Shown one piece after another: positions 1 to 11,254 of a stretch of 64,000 nt of DNA; position 1 is the stretch's first letter; each line of letters begins with the position of its first letter. Made by a program: the position numbers and the translations under genes. Below the pieces are notes generated by a model. That model was not told where the DNA came from. It saw only the letters and a list, made by a program, of their open reading frames with translations, and did not search any database. The stretch covers positions 25,608,152 through 25,672,151 of the forward strand of contig NC_133536.1 in assembly GCF_048544455.1 (NCBI RefSeq). Reading direction: 5' to 3'. This DNA comes from Silene latifolia (lineage: Eukaryota > Streptophyta > Magnoliopsida > Caryophyllales > Caryophyllaceae).

Positions 1-656
1 TGAATTAAAATATGAGTTTGAAACTGAAGTTTTCAATCAATTTTCTTCTTGCTTAGTGCAGAAAACCCCTCATTACTTAGTGTTTGAGGCGGGATTAAGC
101 TCTTGCTTCGTGATCTTGAGTTTAATTCCAAGGCTTAAACCTGCTTCGTGATCTAGTTTAAGTCATATCTCGGTTACTTGTTCTTGTTTTCGCGTCAAAA
201 CAGTCCCAAAGTTTCTGTTTTGTTGCCTTAAGTCATTGTGGGAATTGTTATTTGAATGTTTAGTTCATAAGCATTTAAGTTACAATCTTATTTCCATTGT
301 TTTCTTTCAAAGTTATCAAGCTAATTAGGATCTTATATTCGTCCAAAACAGTTTAGCTGCCTTGCTTTGGTTGAATCGTTTATTAGCTTCTAAATCTGTC
401 CTTATATAGTTTGTTAGTCCTTAAAACAGTCCATCTAAGTGTCCAAATCGAGTCCTTTGTTGAGTCTAATTATGTCCAAGTTAGTTCTTGTTTTCGAGTC
501 TTATTTGTCCCAAAATCAAGTCCTAGTAGTTTTACTCCATATTAACAATCTGTCGTTTCTATTAGATAATCTCAGGTCATGCCAATTACATATCCATCAA
601 GACTCAAATTGGTATCAATTCATATTTATGGTCATATATATTCAACATCACAAATT
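1..656. other. AT-rich sequence without a supported gene
   Basis: The short open frames here have no recognisable domain and poor coding character. An imperfect direct repeat built on GCTTCGTGATCT occurs near 105-155. The stretch could be the edge of an LTR that continues to the left of the window, but no terminal motif is visible. Confidence 0.5.
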
Positions 657-931
657 CTCATTATAAACTGCACATATCCGTCTATAGCTATAGACTATAG
701 ACGGACCAAATATCCACCCAATTTAAGTAAAACGGTCAAATGTCACAACTTTAACGTCAAATGTCATTAGTGTCATTTCCTAAACTACAAATTACAATAG
801 GTAGTTTATCACATGAAAATGGTATTTGTGACATTTGACGTTAAAGTTGTGACATTTGGCCCGATTTGCTTAAAGTGGGTGGATATTTGGCCCGTCTATA
901 GCTATAGACGGATATCCCCGTCTATAATGAG
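657..931. mobile_element. Foldback MITE, CTCATTATA termini
   Basis: The left end CTCATTATA is the reverse complement of the right end TATAATGAG. The subterminal motif CCGTCTATAGCTATAGAC occurs at both ends in inverted orientation, and the arms continue inward with complementary GTCAAATGTCACAACTTTAACG blocks around 735-765 and 825-860. No protein is encoded. A related element lies at 3684-3854. The superfamily is uncertain because no clean target-site duplication could be read. Confidence 0.7.
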
Positions 932-1574
932 ATGCTTTGATTCAACATATATGCAAGTTGGAAAAAATGTCAATATTATCGGGTCAATTTTATCAGGTCC
1001 ATTTATTTATAATATAATATAAAGAGTATGTGTAGCCGGCATGTAAGCATGGCCCACCCTAAAGTCATTGACAAAAAGGGCGAAATCAAGGAAGACAAAA
1101 ATGATAGTCGGCATGAGAAGAGTCAAAATGAGTTTAGTTTTTGTTGGACGACAATTAGACTTGGTTTCCCACACGATGTGATTGACCCTTGACTCTTGAC
1201 TATCTTCATCAGTTGACCACCTCTTTTTAGATTTGCCTTCTTTCTACTACGGAGTATATTTCTACCAATTACGTGATTCCTACCTTATTAAGGAGTATTT
1301 TATTGGCTAGTGGTCTCTTTGGATTTTGGATAGTCCTCCTAATTCTCCCTTGTTTTGTTGTTTCTAAGCAGAAACTTTTGAAAGACATTTTGTATATACG
1401 GAATTACGGATATACCGACTTATCGAGTATCTACTTTCACACTTCGCATGTTCAAAATTCGATCCAAATTCTCTCTATTTTTTTGAAAAGAAATGAAGAA
1501 TTCAAGTTTTTTTAGTGGCCTAAATTGCATTCTGCCCATATTTAACGATTTTAAGTTTATGCATAAAAATAATG
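932..1574. other. Intergenic DNA, no gene seen
   Basis: AT-rich DNA with two copies of TTGACY near 1180-1220 and an ACGGAGTA octamer at 1249-1256. The open frames are short and have no recognisable domain. Confidence 0.5.
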
Positions 1575-2155
1575 TAATTGCTAAATCCTACACCAACTTT
1601 CACCATATCCTACACAATTTATCATTTTTTTCCATTCCTACCCTTCTTCTTAAAAAATTTAAAAAAAAAAATAATTGGAAAGAAACCTAAACAATCAGCC
1701 TTCCTCCGACCCCCTCCCCCGACCACCGTAACCACCCCTCCTCCAGCCCTATTCCCTCTTGCTCATCCCCAACGCCGCCGATTCGTCAACCGCACCTCCC
1801 TCTCCATCTCCCGCACATCTACCCGACTCTACTCCGCAATTCCTGCGCGTCAAACCGATGGTATTGATTTGTCGCCGGTGGTAAGCGTCACCGTCGTGTC
1901 GTCGATCCCACCACCGTCTCAGCCCTTGCAAGTTGACTTAACTCCCTTCTCCAGTCCCCGCGCGTCAAACCATTGGTGGTCTGCGGCCTAGAATCGTCTC
2001 CTTGGGTTATTGGCCCTAAGTCATCGTCATCACTGGTGAATCTTTGGGACCGCTCAGTCGTTGATGTCCTATTGGTCGCGCTGTCGCCGGTGTATCGTGG
2101 GCCTGCGCCGTTGTCGGTGGTCTGTGGCCCTATGTTTTTCGCCATCGCACTGCTA

Positions 2156-2196
<41 letters not shown>

Positions 2197-2300
2197 AAAT
2201 TATTTTAGGGATGTGTGTTTGAATGGGAGGGGTAAAGTCGGGAAAGACAAAAAATTTGTGCGGGATTTAGTAAAACTGTGTGTAGGAAATAGCATATCCC
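1575..2300. mobile_element. Mutator-like non-autonomous element with GC-rich cargo (Pack-MULE candidate)
   Basis: The segment is bounded by a perfect 10-bp direct repeat, AAAAATAATG, at 1565-1574 and 2301-2310. Mutator-like elements make 9-10 bp target duplications. The ends form a diverged inverted repeat of about 70 bp: the left end GCTAAATCCTACACC pairs with the reverse complement of the right end, GCTATTTCCTACACA, and similarity continues inward. Between the arms, about 1690-2155 is strikingly GC-rich, with overlapping long open frames on both strands (proline/serine-rich on plus). That is typical of captured gene sequence rather than of the element. No transposase is present. The source of the cargo is not recognised. 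Confidence 0.6.
2159..2193 (+). repeat. (TC)n microsatellite
   Basis: An uninterrupted CT/TC dinucleotide run at the inner edge of the GC-rich cargo of the flanking Mutator-like element. Confidence 0.95.
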
Positions 2301-2310
2301 AAAAATAATG

Positions 2311-3683
2311 GGATGACGAAGGTTAGGAAAAATATTATTAATTAAATAATATTGAGACTACGGAGAATCTCCATTTTCTAAAAGAAATGGAGATGAACCT
2401 AACGTCAAAAATTCAACCAATGACACTTTTTATAGAACTGTTTGCCAATACATTTTAGGTTGTTTATTTGACCAAAATTTCAATTACCTTATTAATTTTT
2501 TTTTTTTTTTTTTTTGCAAGTGTTTGATAAATAGCTTATTTACCCAAATTAATGAAATGTTATTAGGGTGGCATTTGAGAAATAAGATACATGATCTTGT
2601 TTTATCTTTCTTTTTTTATCTCTTCAATGTATAACATTAAAGAATTATTATATCTTTTTACGTCATTCAACCAAAAATCAGCTACCTTTTCAATTAGTTT
2701 GCCAAATATTTTTTTATACAATTAGTTACCTGATCAACTCTTAATTTTCAGTTATCTTTTCAGATTTCAGCTATCTACCATATGGATTGGAACGAGAAAC
2801 AATAGGAGTACGGGGTTCCAATTCCATACCTTCCAAAACATGTTTGGTTCATTAGAAAAATAAACATGAAGGAATGGAGTTTGAATCCATGGGGAGGAAG
2901 GTGGGTATGGGATTCCAAGGGATTGGGGTGGAATGAGAATCCATCAGGATTCTAACTCAATTTCAAAACAGCCCAACCAAACACTTGAATGACTAGAATC
3001 CATTTTATTCCATTCCAAACCTTCCAACCAAACACCCCCTTAAATTTTTTTAACTAATCTTACTAAACAGAGCCTTTATCTATTAATTAGATCACCACTC
3101 CTTTTTTTCAACTTACAAGAGTAAACATAACGCTAACGAAAATCGGACTTAGATTATTAGTATCATCATTCTTTACGAGTTTACCTTCCAACTAGATGAT
3201 AACTACTACACAATGATAATTCTGCGCAAAAATGCGTGATATATTATTGTTTAACCTTGGAAATTTATTTATAATTAAATCATTTATATTGTAAACAAAT
3301 TTTTTTATATATGAGCGTCCCACATTGTTTGAAAAAGAGAGATTGTATCTATTTATAAATCAAGGGTCGCTCCTATAGCGAATTGGTTTTAGCACAAAAC
3401 GTACCCTGCATGTTATACTCCGCATTTTAATTAATAATTTATATTTATATTTAAATTTATAATAATAAGTTGTTGTCGTAAAAAAAATAAAAATAAAAAA
3501 ATAAACAAATAAGACGGTTGGGTTGGACCGTGTAGCACATGGCTTGGACCGTGTAATAAGAGGAGGTGATATGTGGTTGGGTGTTATCTATCTACTAAGA
3601 TATTTTCATTAGTTTAATATTAAAAGCACCTTCCTAAAATCTTCCACTTTCACCTACTAATTAATACTCCGTATAACACAAAA
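2311..3683. other. AT-rich intergenic DNA with MITE-derived remnants
   Basis: No gene is seen. The part from 2440 to 3070 resembles degraded small DNA transposons. It has repeated phrases of the type TTTGACCAAAATTTCAATTA and GCCAAATA, a block near 2800-3040 rich in GGAATGGA/TCCATTCC words, and the terminal-like phrase CCAACCAAACACCCCC at about 3027-3042. Paired termini could not be matched. Confidence 0.4.
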
Positions 3684-3854
3684 TCTCATTATAGACGGCA
3701 CATATCCGTCTATAACTAAATATGGGCCAAATACAATACCACATTCCTAATAGGACAAGCAAAAAGTGGGGTGGTGGGGGCCAAAAATGTCACCACTTTC
3801 AAGCTATTTGACCCGTCTTTAGCTATAGACGGATATATCCGTTTATAGCAAGAC
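3684..3854. mobile_element. Foldback MITE related to 657-931
   Basis: Left end TCTCATTATAGACGG; right end, reverse-complemented, TCTTGCTATAAACGG. The subterminal ATATCCGTCTATA words match the MITE at 657-931. The core contains GGGCCAAATA and TTTGACCCGTC in opposite orientations. Shorter than its relative and probably non-coding throughout. Confidence 0.6.
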
Positions 3855-3959
3855 TAGCTGTTAATATAAATACATACCCTATGCCTTACAATCATAATTA
3901 TTCCACTTCAAAAACTCAATACATAATTGTGAGGGGGAGCTTTTGTGAGACAACCCTAG

Positions 3960-4552
3960 TAGGGATGTCAGCGGGGCGGGTACAAGTAGGTACCGCCCCG
4001 CACACGCCCCAGTTGGGACGGGGATAGGTAGAGCTTTGGCGGGTAGTGGGCGGGTACGGGTACGAAAATTTTACCCGCCATGGGTCATGGGGCGGGGATG
4101 AATTTCGCATCTTACCCACCTAATACCCGCCTATCCGCCTACCCGTCAATCATTAAAAAAATTTGTAGGATTATGATAATTTTATAAATCTTATTTAGTT
4201 ATAGTTAAGATATAATGATAATAATAACTATTTTATAAAGTTTTTTACTAATTTATTTGGTGAAAAATGAAAATTATAAAGGTAAATTCAAAAAGAATGG
4301 AAATTAATAGTGATTAAACCAACTTTTATGAAAAAATTTATCGAATAAAATTATGGTGTAGTGGGTTAATAGGTAGGCGGGGCGGGTACGGTTTTATATG
4401 TTTACCCGTTGGGGCGGGGATGGTTTTGTAAATTTGTACCCGCCACGGGTGGTGTGGTGGGGCGGGGATGGGTATGAGTTTTTCTTGGTGGGTACGGGTA
4501 CGGGTACGGGGGAGCTTATATCCACCACCGCCCCGCCCCAATGACATCCGTA
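3960..4552. mobile_element. Non-autonomous hAT element with GGGTACGGG-rich ends
   Basis: A perfect 8-bp duplication AACCCTAG (3952-3959 and 4553-4560) flanks termini TAGGGATGTCA and, reverse-complemented, TACGGATGTCA (10 of 11 match). Both features are hAT hallmarks. The ends carry arrays of GGGGCGGG and GGGTACGGGTA in inverted orientation and the core is AT-rich. No transposase is encoded; open frames on the minus strand are by-products of the GC-rich arrays. Confidence 0.85.
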
Positions 4553-4637
4553 AACCCTAGGAAGGATTTTTCATCTCGCGCAAATTATAGTGGTAAGTTG
4601 TTTTATCGCCTCACATCAATTATTTACGTTTGACATT

Positions 4638-6280
4638 GACCTTGGCCGTTGACCACCGTGACCGTGGAGGGGGACGTTGACCTACGAGTTTGACCACCGT
4701 CGGGTCAACCGTGACATGGGGGCGTATTTGTGACGATGTTTGCGGAATTATTTTGGGTAGTTTACATCTTAAATTCATTAATAAGATTAGTTAATAATTA
4801 TACATAATTTAATTGTTTGTTTAGGTAGTGAATTTGTGGAAGAGGCTTTTTGATTATTTGATTGATTGAGAAGTTTTTTGCTAAAGGTAGGTTAATTACT
4901 CAACTATGTTACTTGGTTAATTGGTGATGGTTAAAAGAGATTTGTTATAATTGTTGTCTTGGACATATCGTCACAATTTGTTGCGTTGAGCATATTGATA
5001 TAATTGTTGTCTTGCGTATCTCATAACCATATTATTATCATTGTTGGTTGGTTCTCTATTGTTGGTTGGTACTGTGAAAGAGAATTGGCAATCCTTTTAG
5101 ATTATTTGGTCGGTCAGGCACGAGGATGTGAAAGAGTCGTGGTCCTGTACGGTTTTGGTCGGCCAGGCACGACGGTGTTCGGAGGTTGTCGTGGACTTGA
5201 GCAGTACACCGTGTGGTGTCAGTTGCGATGTGGCGTGTGACGGTCTTGGTTTGTGTTTGTTAATTATATTTTATTGCGGGTTATCGTATTATTATTGTTG
5301 TTTAGTTATCCTACTCAACCTTGTGGTTGACTGTGTATTCGTCACCACCTGTGATGAACCAAATATTGGGGAGTAGATTGATTTCAGGTTAGCTTGTGAG
5401 AAGTGCTGGATGCTTAAAGGGGGAGCTTGGAACGAGATTACCACTTGAGTCTAGAGATCGCCTTAAAGTTATTCGGACACTATTTATTTGATTTCAGCTG
5501 CAGTTGTTTTAAACGTACTTTGTAATATTTAATTAGCGTGTTGGAATTCTGTACTAAAACTCTTTTGAGGCACTTTTATTTATATCCTCTTAAAGTATTT
5601 GGTAATTGTTTGTCTTTATGATTACTATCTCAGGCAACTGAGATGATAACATCTTTATTTACTTGAAAATGTCTTGCTAAAGGCTCTCAAATAAATGGGA
5701 GTGTTACACTGCATTTGTCATGTGGTCCATCTTTCATGATTGCGCTTCAACCTAGGGGTGTTAACGAGCCGAGCCGAGCCCGAGCTTGGTTTGCTCGGGT
5801 TGTAATCATAAAGAAAAACTCGAGCTCGAGCTGATCTCGAGCTTACCCGAGTTTGAAAAAATTGTGCTCGTTATCAAGCTTGCGAGATTTAACGCGAGCT
5901 CGAGCCAAAGTCGAGGTCAACTCGAGCCTATATATAGTAGTTGAATTTTCGTTTTTTCTCTCTCGATATTTTCAATAACAAGGCTCGAAAGTTTTACATA
6001 CAAATATTCGAAAATCAATTAAACATTTTTTATATGTGTGATAAAAATATATAATTATGACAAAATATTTTTATAAAATATGAATAATATCTTATCTAAT
6101 TACACAAGTTCGAGCCGCTCACGAGTTTTTCGAGTCGAGCCAATGTTAGCTCAGCTTGACTGGTTAAGCTCTCGAGTCGAGCCCGAGCCGAGATCACACG
6201 AGCCGAGCTTTAACCGAGCCGAACTCGAGTTGCTCGTGAGCTGTCTCGTCTCATTAACAGCCCTACTTCAACCAATACCT
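4638..6280 (+). repeat. Tandem LTR unit, copy A (with hAT insert)
   Basis: First of three tandem copies, each starting near TGACCTTGGCCGTTGACCACC and ending CTTCAACCAATACC. The part up to 5708 looks like a degraded LTR in plus orientation. It ends AAATGGGAGTGTTACA and contains CAACCTTGTGGTTGACTGTGTATTCG and CTCAGGCAACTGAGATG words that match, in inverted orientation, the solo LTR at 51915-54225. The downstream copies begin at about 6281 and 18376. No protein is encoded. A hAT element occupies 5753-6265. Confidence 0.75.
5753..6265. mobile_element. Non-autonomous hAT element with GAGCTCGAGC-rich ends, copy 1
   Basis: The 8-bp duplication CTTCAACC is perfect (5745-5752 and 6266-6273). Termini are TAGGGGTGTTAA and, reverse-complemented, TAGGGCTGTTAA. 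The subterminal parts are dense in GAGCCGAGC and GAGCTCGAG words, and the core around 5935-6090 is AT-rich. Copies at 9547-18366 (disrupted) and 19541-20042 share the identical target duplication, so the insertion predates the tandem duplication of its host unit. Confidence 0.88.
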
Positions 6281-6603
6281 TGACCTTGTCCGTTGACCAC
6301 CGTGACCGTGGAGGGGGACGTTGATCGACGGGTTTGACCACCGTCGGGTCAACCGTAACATGGGGGCGTGTTTGTGACGATGTTTGCGAAATTATTTTGG
6401 GTAGTTTACATCTTAAATTCATTAATAAGATTAGTTAATAATTATACATAATTTAATTGTTTGTTTAGGTGGTGAATTTGTGGAAGAGACTTTTTGATTA
6501 TTTGATTGATTGAGAAGATTTTTGCTAAAGGTAGGTTAACTACTCAACTATGTTACTTAGTTAATTGGTGATTGTTAAAAGAGATTTGTTATAATTTTTG
6601 TCT

Positions 6604-8640
6604 ATCCCTCCAAACATATCACTAGGTCCTTATGGGTACACTTCTCAGTTCTACAAAGATGCATATAATATTGTTGATAAGGATATCATTAAGGCTGTTA
6701 AGGAGTTTTTTGATACTGGCAAACTCCTGAGACAGGTTAACTCTACCACTCTGACTTTGATTCCTAAAAAGGATAAACCCATGAGTGTGGCTGATTTTAG
6801 ACCTATAGCGTGTTGCAACGTGCTTTATAAGATCATTTCAAAAGTTATTTGCAATAGGATGGCCACTGTCCTGCCTGAGCTCATTAGTGCTAATCAAAGT
6901 GCCTTTATTAAAGGTAGGGAGATAGTTGATAATATCTTAATTTGTCAGGATCTAGTGAGGCTATACAAAAGGAAATCATGTTCTCCTAGATGTACTATGC
7001 AGATAGACCTTAAAAAAAGCCTATGATTCCATAGAGTGGCAATTCATTGAACAGATGTTGCTTGCTCTAAAGTTCCCTGATAAATTGGTTAAGTGGGTCA
7101 TGATGTGTGTATCTCTTCTCCCTGGTTTACCCTGTCAATCAATGGGTCCACTTTTGGGTATTTTAAAGGGAAGAGAGGGATTAGACAGGGAGATCCCATG
7201 TCTCCTTTGTTGTTAACCATTTGTATGGAGTACTTGAGCAGAGTGTTAAGTGTAGTGACTGAGAACTTGGACTTCAACTATCATCCTCTCTGCAGAACTT
7301 TGAAGCTCAGTCATTTGTGTTTTGCAGATGACCTTCTCATGATTTTTAGGGGTGACAAGGGCTCTATTAAACTTATGCTTAGAGCTTTTGCTACTTTTTC
7401 CTCTGTCTCTGGGCTTGAAATGAATTGTGATAAATCTGATATATATATTTCAATGGTGTGTGTCAAGGATAGGTGGATTATGTCTTGAGGATTTCTGGGT
7501 TCAAGGAAGGATGTTTCCCTTTTAAATACCTGGGTATCCCAATTTCTTAAAAACGTATGGCTATTGGAGATTGCACTAGACTTGTGGAGAAAGTTGTGAG
7601 TAAACTCAGAGGTTGGGGGCAAAGAAACTTAGCTATTCTGGGAGGCTAGTTTTGACACAAGCTGTTCTTACTCAATTTCATGTCTATTGGGCTAGAATTT
7701 TTGTGATTCCTGTTATAGTCATTGATAGGATCACCATAATTTGTAGGAATTACCTATGGTCTGGGAGTGAGCAGTATGGGAGAGCACCCTCTGTGGCATG
7801 AGAAACATTGTGTGCTGAGAAACAGTTTGGGGGACTTGGTATTGTGAACTGTAGGTTATGGAATCAAGATTTAATTGGAAAGTTCACCTGGTGGCTGGCA
7901 TGTAAGAGTGACCACTTGTGGATAAAATGGGTAGACCATGTGTATATGAAAGGCAGGGACTGGTTTGATTATGTTCCTTCTATAAATTCAAGTTGGACAT
8001 GGAGGGAAATCTGTGATGTCAAGGATAAGTTTAAGCATGGCTATATTAATAACCAGTGGTGTGATGGTAATGGTGAGTATTCTGTGGCAACTAGATATAG
8101 ATGGTTACAAGGACCTCAGGTTAAAGTGCATTGGTTCCCTGTGGTTTGGAACAGGCTCAACGTTCCCAAACATTCTTTTATTGCTTGGCTTTTTGCAAAG
8201 GAGAGACTGTTAACCAAGGATAGATTGCTGGCATTTGGTACTCCAACTGATGGAAAATGTGATCTATGTGCTAGTCATAATGAGGATCATAAGCACCTGT
8301 TCTATCACTGTGAATTCAGTATTAGGTGTTGGGATATCTTGAGACAATGGCTTCAAATATCTTTACCTGTGCAGGATATCTTTAACTGGTGTATTATATG
8401 GAGATGCATGCAGATCCCTTCTTAAAAAAAAAATATGGTCTATGCAGTAGTGGTGGCTGTGTTGTATCAGATTTGGCATTCAAGAAATATTTGCATAATT
8501 GACCTGCTGGTGAAATCTCCTATTCAGGTGATGAAGGAAGTGAAGCATGCTGTTCAGGCGCGCTTTCGGAGTAGAAAATGGCCGTCTAAGTATCAGAATT
8601 CCTGTATTTTTTTAGGCAGTCTGATTTTTTGTTAGTTGAG
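6604..8640 (+). pseudogene. LINE ORF2 remnant: reverse transcriptase and zf-RVT
   Basis: Reverse transcriptase of a plant L1-type LINE, which would copy the element's RNA at the target site. The piece at 6604-7026 carries the LTLIPKKDKP and DFRPIACCNVLYKIISK region and the SAFIKGR motif. It is followed after a frame break in an A run (about 7011-7017) by 7093-7488, with RQGDPMSP and the catalytic FADDLL motif. The piece at 7808-8425 is the zf-RVT region (PKHSFIAWLF, then CDLC...H...H...C ligands). At least three frameshifts and several stops make it non-functional. The N-terminal endonuclease is absent. Confidence 0.88.
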
Positions 8641-8736
8641 AGTTTAGTATGCATATATAGTGTGTAATCTCAGGAATTGTCTTGTATTGGTGGTGCTTCT
8701 TATATTAATATATATATTCACATTCTACCAAAAAAA
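6604..8736 (+). mobile_element. 5'-truncated LINE (L1-type non-LTR retrotransposon)
   Basis: Flanked by a 14-bp duplication TATAATTNTTGTCT (6590-6603 and 8737-8750, 13 of 14 match). The 3' end is a short A tail after CATTCTACC. It carries the reverse transcriptase and zf-RVT parts of ORF2 but no ORF1 or endonuclease, as expected of a 5'-truncated copy. It inserted into tandem LTR unit B. Confidence 0.9.
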
Positions 8737-9688
8737 TATAATTGTTGTCTTGGACATATCGTCAAAATTTGTTGTGTTGAGCATATTGATATAATTGTTG
8801 TCTTGCGTATCTCATAATCATATTATATCATTGTTGGTTGGTTCTCTATTGTTGGTTGGTACAATGAAAGAGAATTGGCAATGCTTTGAGATTATTTGGT
8901 CGGTCAGGTACGAGGACGTGGAAGAGCCATGGTCCTGTACGATTTTGGCCGGCTAGATACGACGATGTTCGAAGGTTGTCGTGGACTTGAGCAGTACATC
9001 GTGTGGTGTCAGTTGCGATGTGGCGTGTGACGGTCTTGGTTTGTGTTTGTTAATTATATTTTATTGCGGGTTATCGTATTATTATTGTTGTTTAGTTATC
9101 CTATTCAACCTCGTGGTTGACTGTGTATTCGTCAACACTTGTGATGAACCAAATATTGGGGAGCAGATTGATTTCAGGTTAGCTTGTAAGAAGTGCTGGC
9201 CGGATAATTAAAGGGGGAGATTGGGACGAGATTATCACTTGAGTCTAGAGATCGCCTTAAAGTTATTCAGACACTATTAATTTGATTTCAGCTACAGTTG
9301 TTTTAAATGTACTTTGTAATATTTAATTAGCGTGTTGGAATTCTGTAATAAAACTCTTTTGAGGCACTTTTATTTATATCATCTTAAGGTATTTGATAAT
9401 TGTTTGTCTTTATACTTACTACCTCAGGCAACTGAGATGGTAACATCTTTATTTAGTTGAGAATGTCTTGCTAAAGGCTCTCAAATAAATGGGAGTGTTA
9501 CACTTCATTTGTCGGGTGGTCCGTCTTTCAGGATTGCGCTTCAACCTAGGGGTGTTAACGAGCCAAGCCGAGCTCGGGCTTGGCTTTGCTCGGCTTGTGA
9601 TCATAAAGAAAAACTCGAGCTCGAGCTTGAAAAAATTGTGCTCGTTATCAAGCTTACGAGATTTAGCGCGAGCCTGAGCCAAACTCTT

Positions 9689-11032
9689 TGTAACACCCCC
9701 ATACTCCGAGTGCCTTACCAGGACCACTCAGGTATGAAGACATCACCATCTCGGTCGCCCGAGGTATGATAATCAAATAGACAAAACAGAAACAACATTT
9801 ATTGTAAATAGTTTAATGAATAAATACAATCCTTGAAACCAAACTGAAAGTACAATACATTATTCCAAACTATCTGTTCTCAACTGAAATATAAATAAAT
9901 GCTAGACTACCGCGGAAGACTCTATCGTCATGTCGTGGCCATCCCAGCTATCCCCGTACTCATCTCTATACCTGTTCAATATCTGCTCACCATCCCCGAA
10001 TGGATCACCGCAGGTTTACAAAACAACACCGGGGTCAGTACTAATCACACAATCAACATAGATAACGATAGCAAGATACACAGAGAAAATTGAACCGTCA
10101 CACACACACACACACACAACTCCCATCATCTCAACACCGACCGTCCACTTTGGACCCACCGCCAGGGGGACCGCAGCCGTTCCCACCTAAGCCCCGCTCA
10201 TCGTACGAGCGATAACCCCGTCCATTAATGTGCACATCCCCTTTCGTGGCGGGTTCCACGAAGGGCGAAACTAGGGCGTGAAGTCACTCCCGCAAGTGAC
10301 CCCACTCAGCCGAGAACGCATCTCGAGAACCAATCAAGAACAAACACAACCACAATCACAATCATAAATCATAATCATATAGCAAACAGCTAACTACAGC
10401 ACATCACCAACATCCCATTATGGGACTAATACTGAGTAGGAAATCCTACCTGGAAAGCACAACACGCAGACGGTATCTACAGCTGTATCAAAACGGCTCC
10501 TCTACGAATTCTCCTCCTATCATACATAACACATAAAGACTACCATTCAATTACTACTCATAAAAACCCCCAATTCCCAAATTAGGGTTTCATCAATCTT
10601 ATCAAAACATAATATAAATTATACTAAAAGCTTACCCTCGACGCAAGGAATCCAACGACGCGAACTACGATGCAAACTGATCGTCTGAACTCCGGGAATT
10701 GTCAAGAACGCGATTAGGAAGAAGAACCAGTTGCTTTCTCTCTTAAACAGGTTTTAGGTTTTGTAAAAAGTGATTTAGAACAAAGACGAATTTGTTTAAA
10801 TACCTAAATCGCGTAATTAACAAAACCCGAGAAAAACCCCCGCAAAACCGGACACTCGATCGAGTACCCAAGGTACTCGATCGAGTACCCCCCTACTCGA
10901 TCGAGTGCCCCAGCTACTCGATCGAGTGCCCAACAGGTCAGAAACTATTTAACTTCGCAACTTGCCCTTACTCGACAGAGTAAGGGCTACTCGATAGAGT
11001 ACCCCCAAGACATATAAATACGGAGTATTACA
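9689..11032 (-). repeat. 3' LTR of the Tekay-type element
   Basis: On the minus strand it runs TGTAATACTCC...GGGGGTGTTACA. It contains four CTCGATCGAGT palindromes (10855, 10876, 10896, 10917), a TATA-like TATTTAAA near 10794-10801 and a short (CA)n run near 10100. It differs from the 5' LTR mainly in the (CA)n tract and scattered substitutions. Confidence 0.93.
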
Positions 11033-11054
11033 GTCTTCCCTCCTTAAAAGGAAC
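11033..11054 (-). other. Polypurine tract of the Tekay-type element
   Basis: On the minus strand the sequence reads CCTTTTAAGGAGGGAAGAC and ends directly at the 3' LTR. This is the purine-rich plus-strand primer. The same sequence class lies at 41178-41194 in the related non-autonomous element. Confidence 0.85.
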
Positions 11055-11254
11055 TTCGTCCCCGAAGTTCAAACCACTACTAAAACAAAGGTACTCCAAA
11101 ACATTCCCGACTCAACAACCAAAACAAAACTCAACATAAAACACGCCACTTACCCAACTTATCCCGACAACCTACCGACACAACATACAAAAAGGTGTAT
11201 AAAACTCTTAGAAACTGCTCGCGATCATCTCCTACCCCCCTAAAAGAAACAAGG

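Larger units (their letters stand above)
6281..9546 (+). repeat. Tandem LTR unit, copy B (split by a LINE)
   Basis: The same unit as 4638-5752: the left part is 6281-6603 and the right part 8737-9546, interrupted by the LINE at 6604-8736. The degraded LTR ends at 9502 (GGGAGTGTTACA). The unit is followed by the second hAT copy, which begins at 9547. Confidence 0.75.

Noticed and set aside
1578..2308. Long overlapping open frames on both strands as host genes
   Set aside because: They lie inside the Mutator-like element, overlap each other on opposite strands and show no domain; GC-rich low-complexity sequence explains them.
10101..10119. (CA)n run as an independent microsatellite of interest
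   Set aside because: It is part of the LTR, and its length difference between the two LTRs is ordinary slippage.
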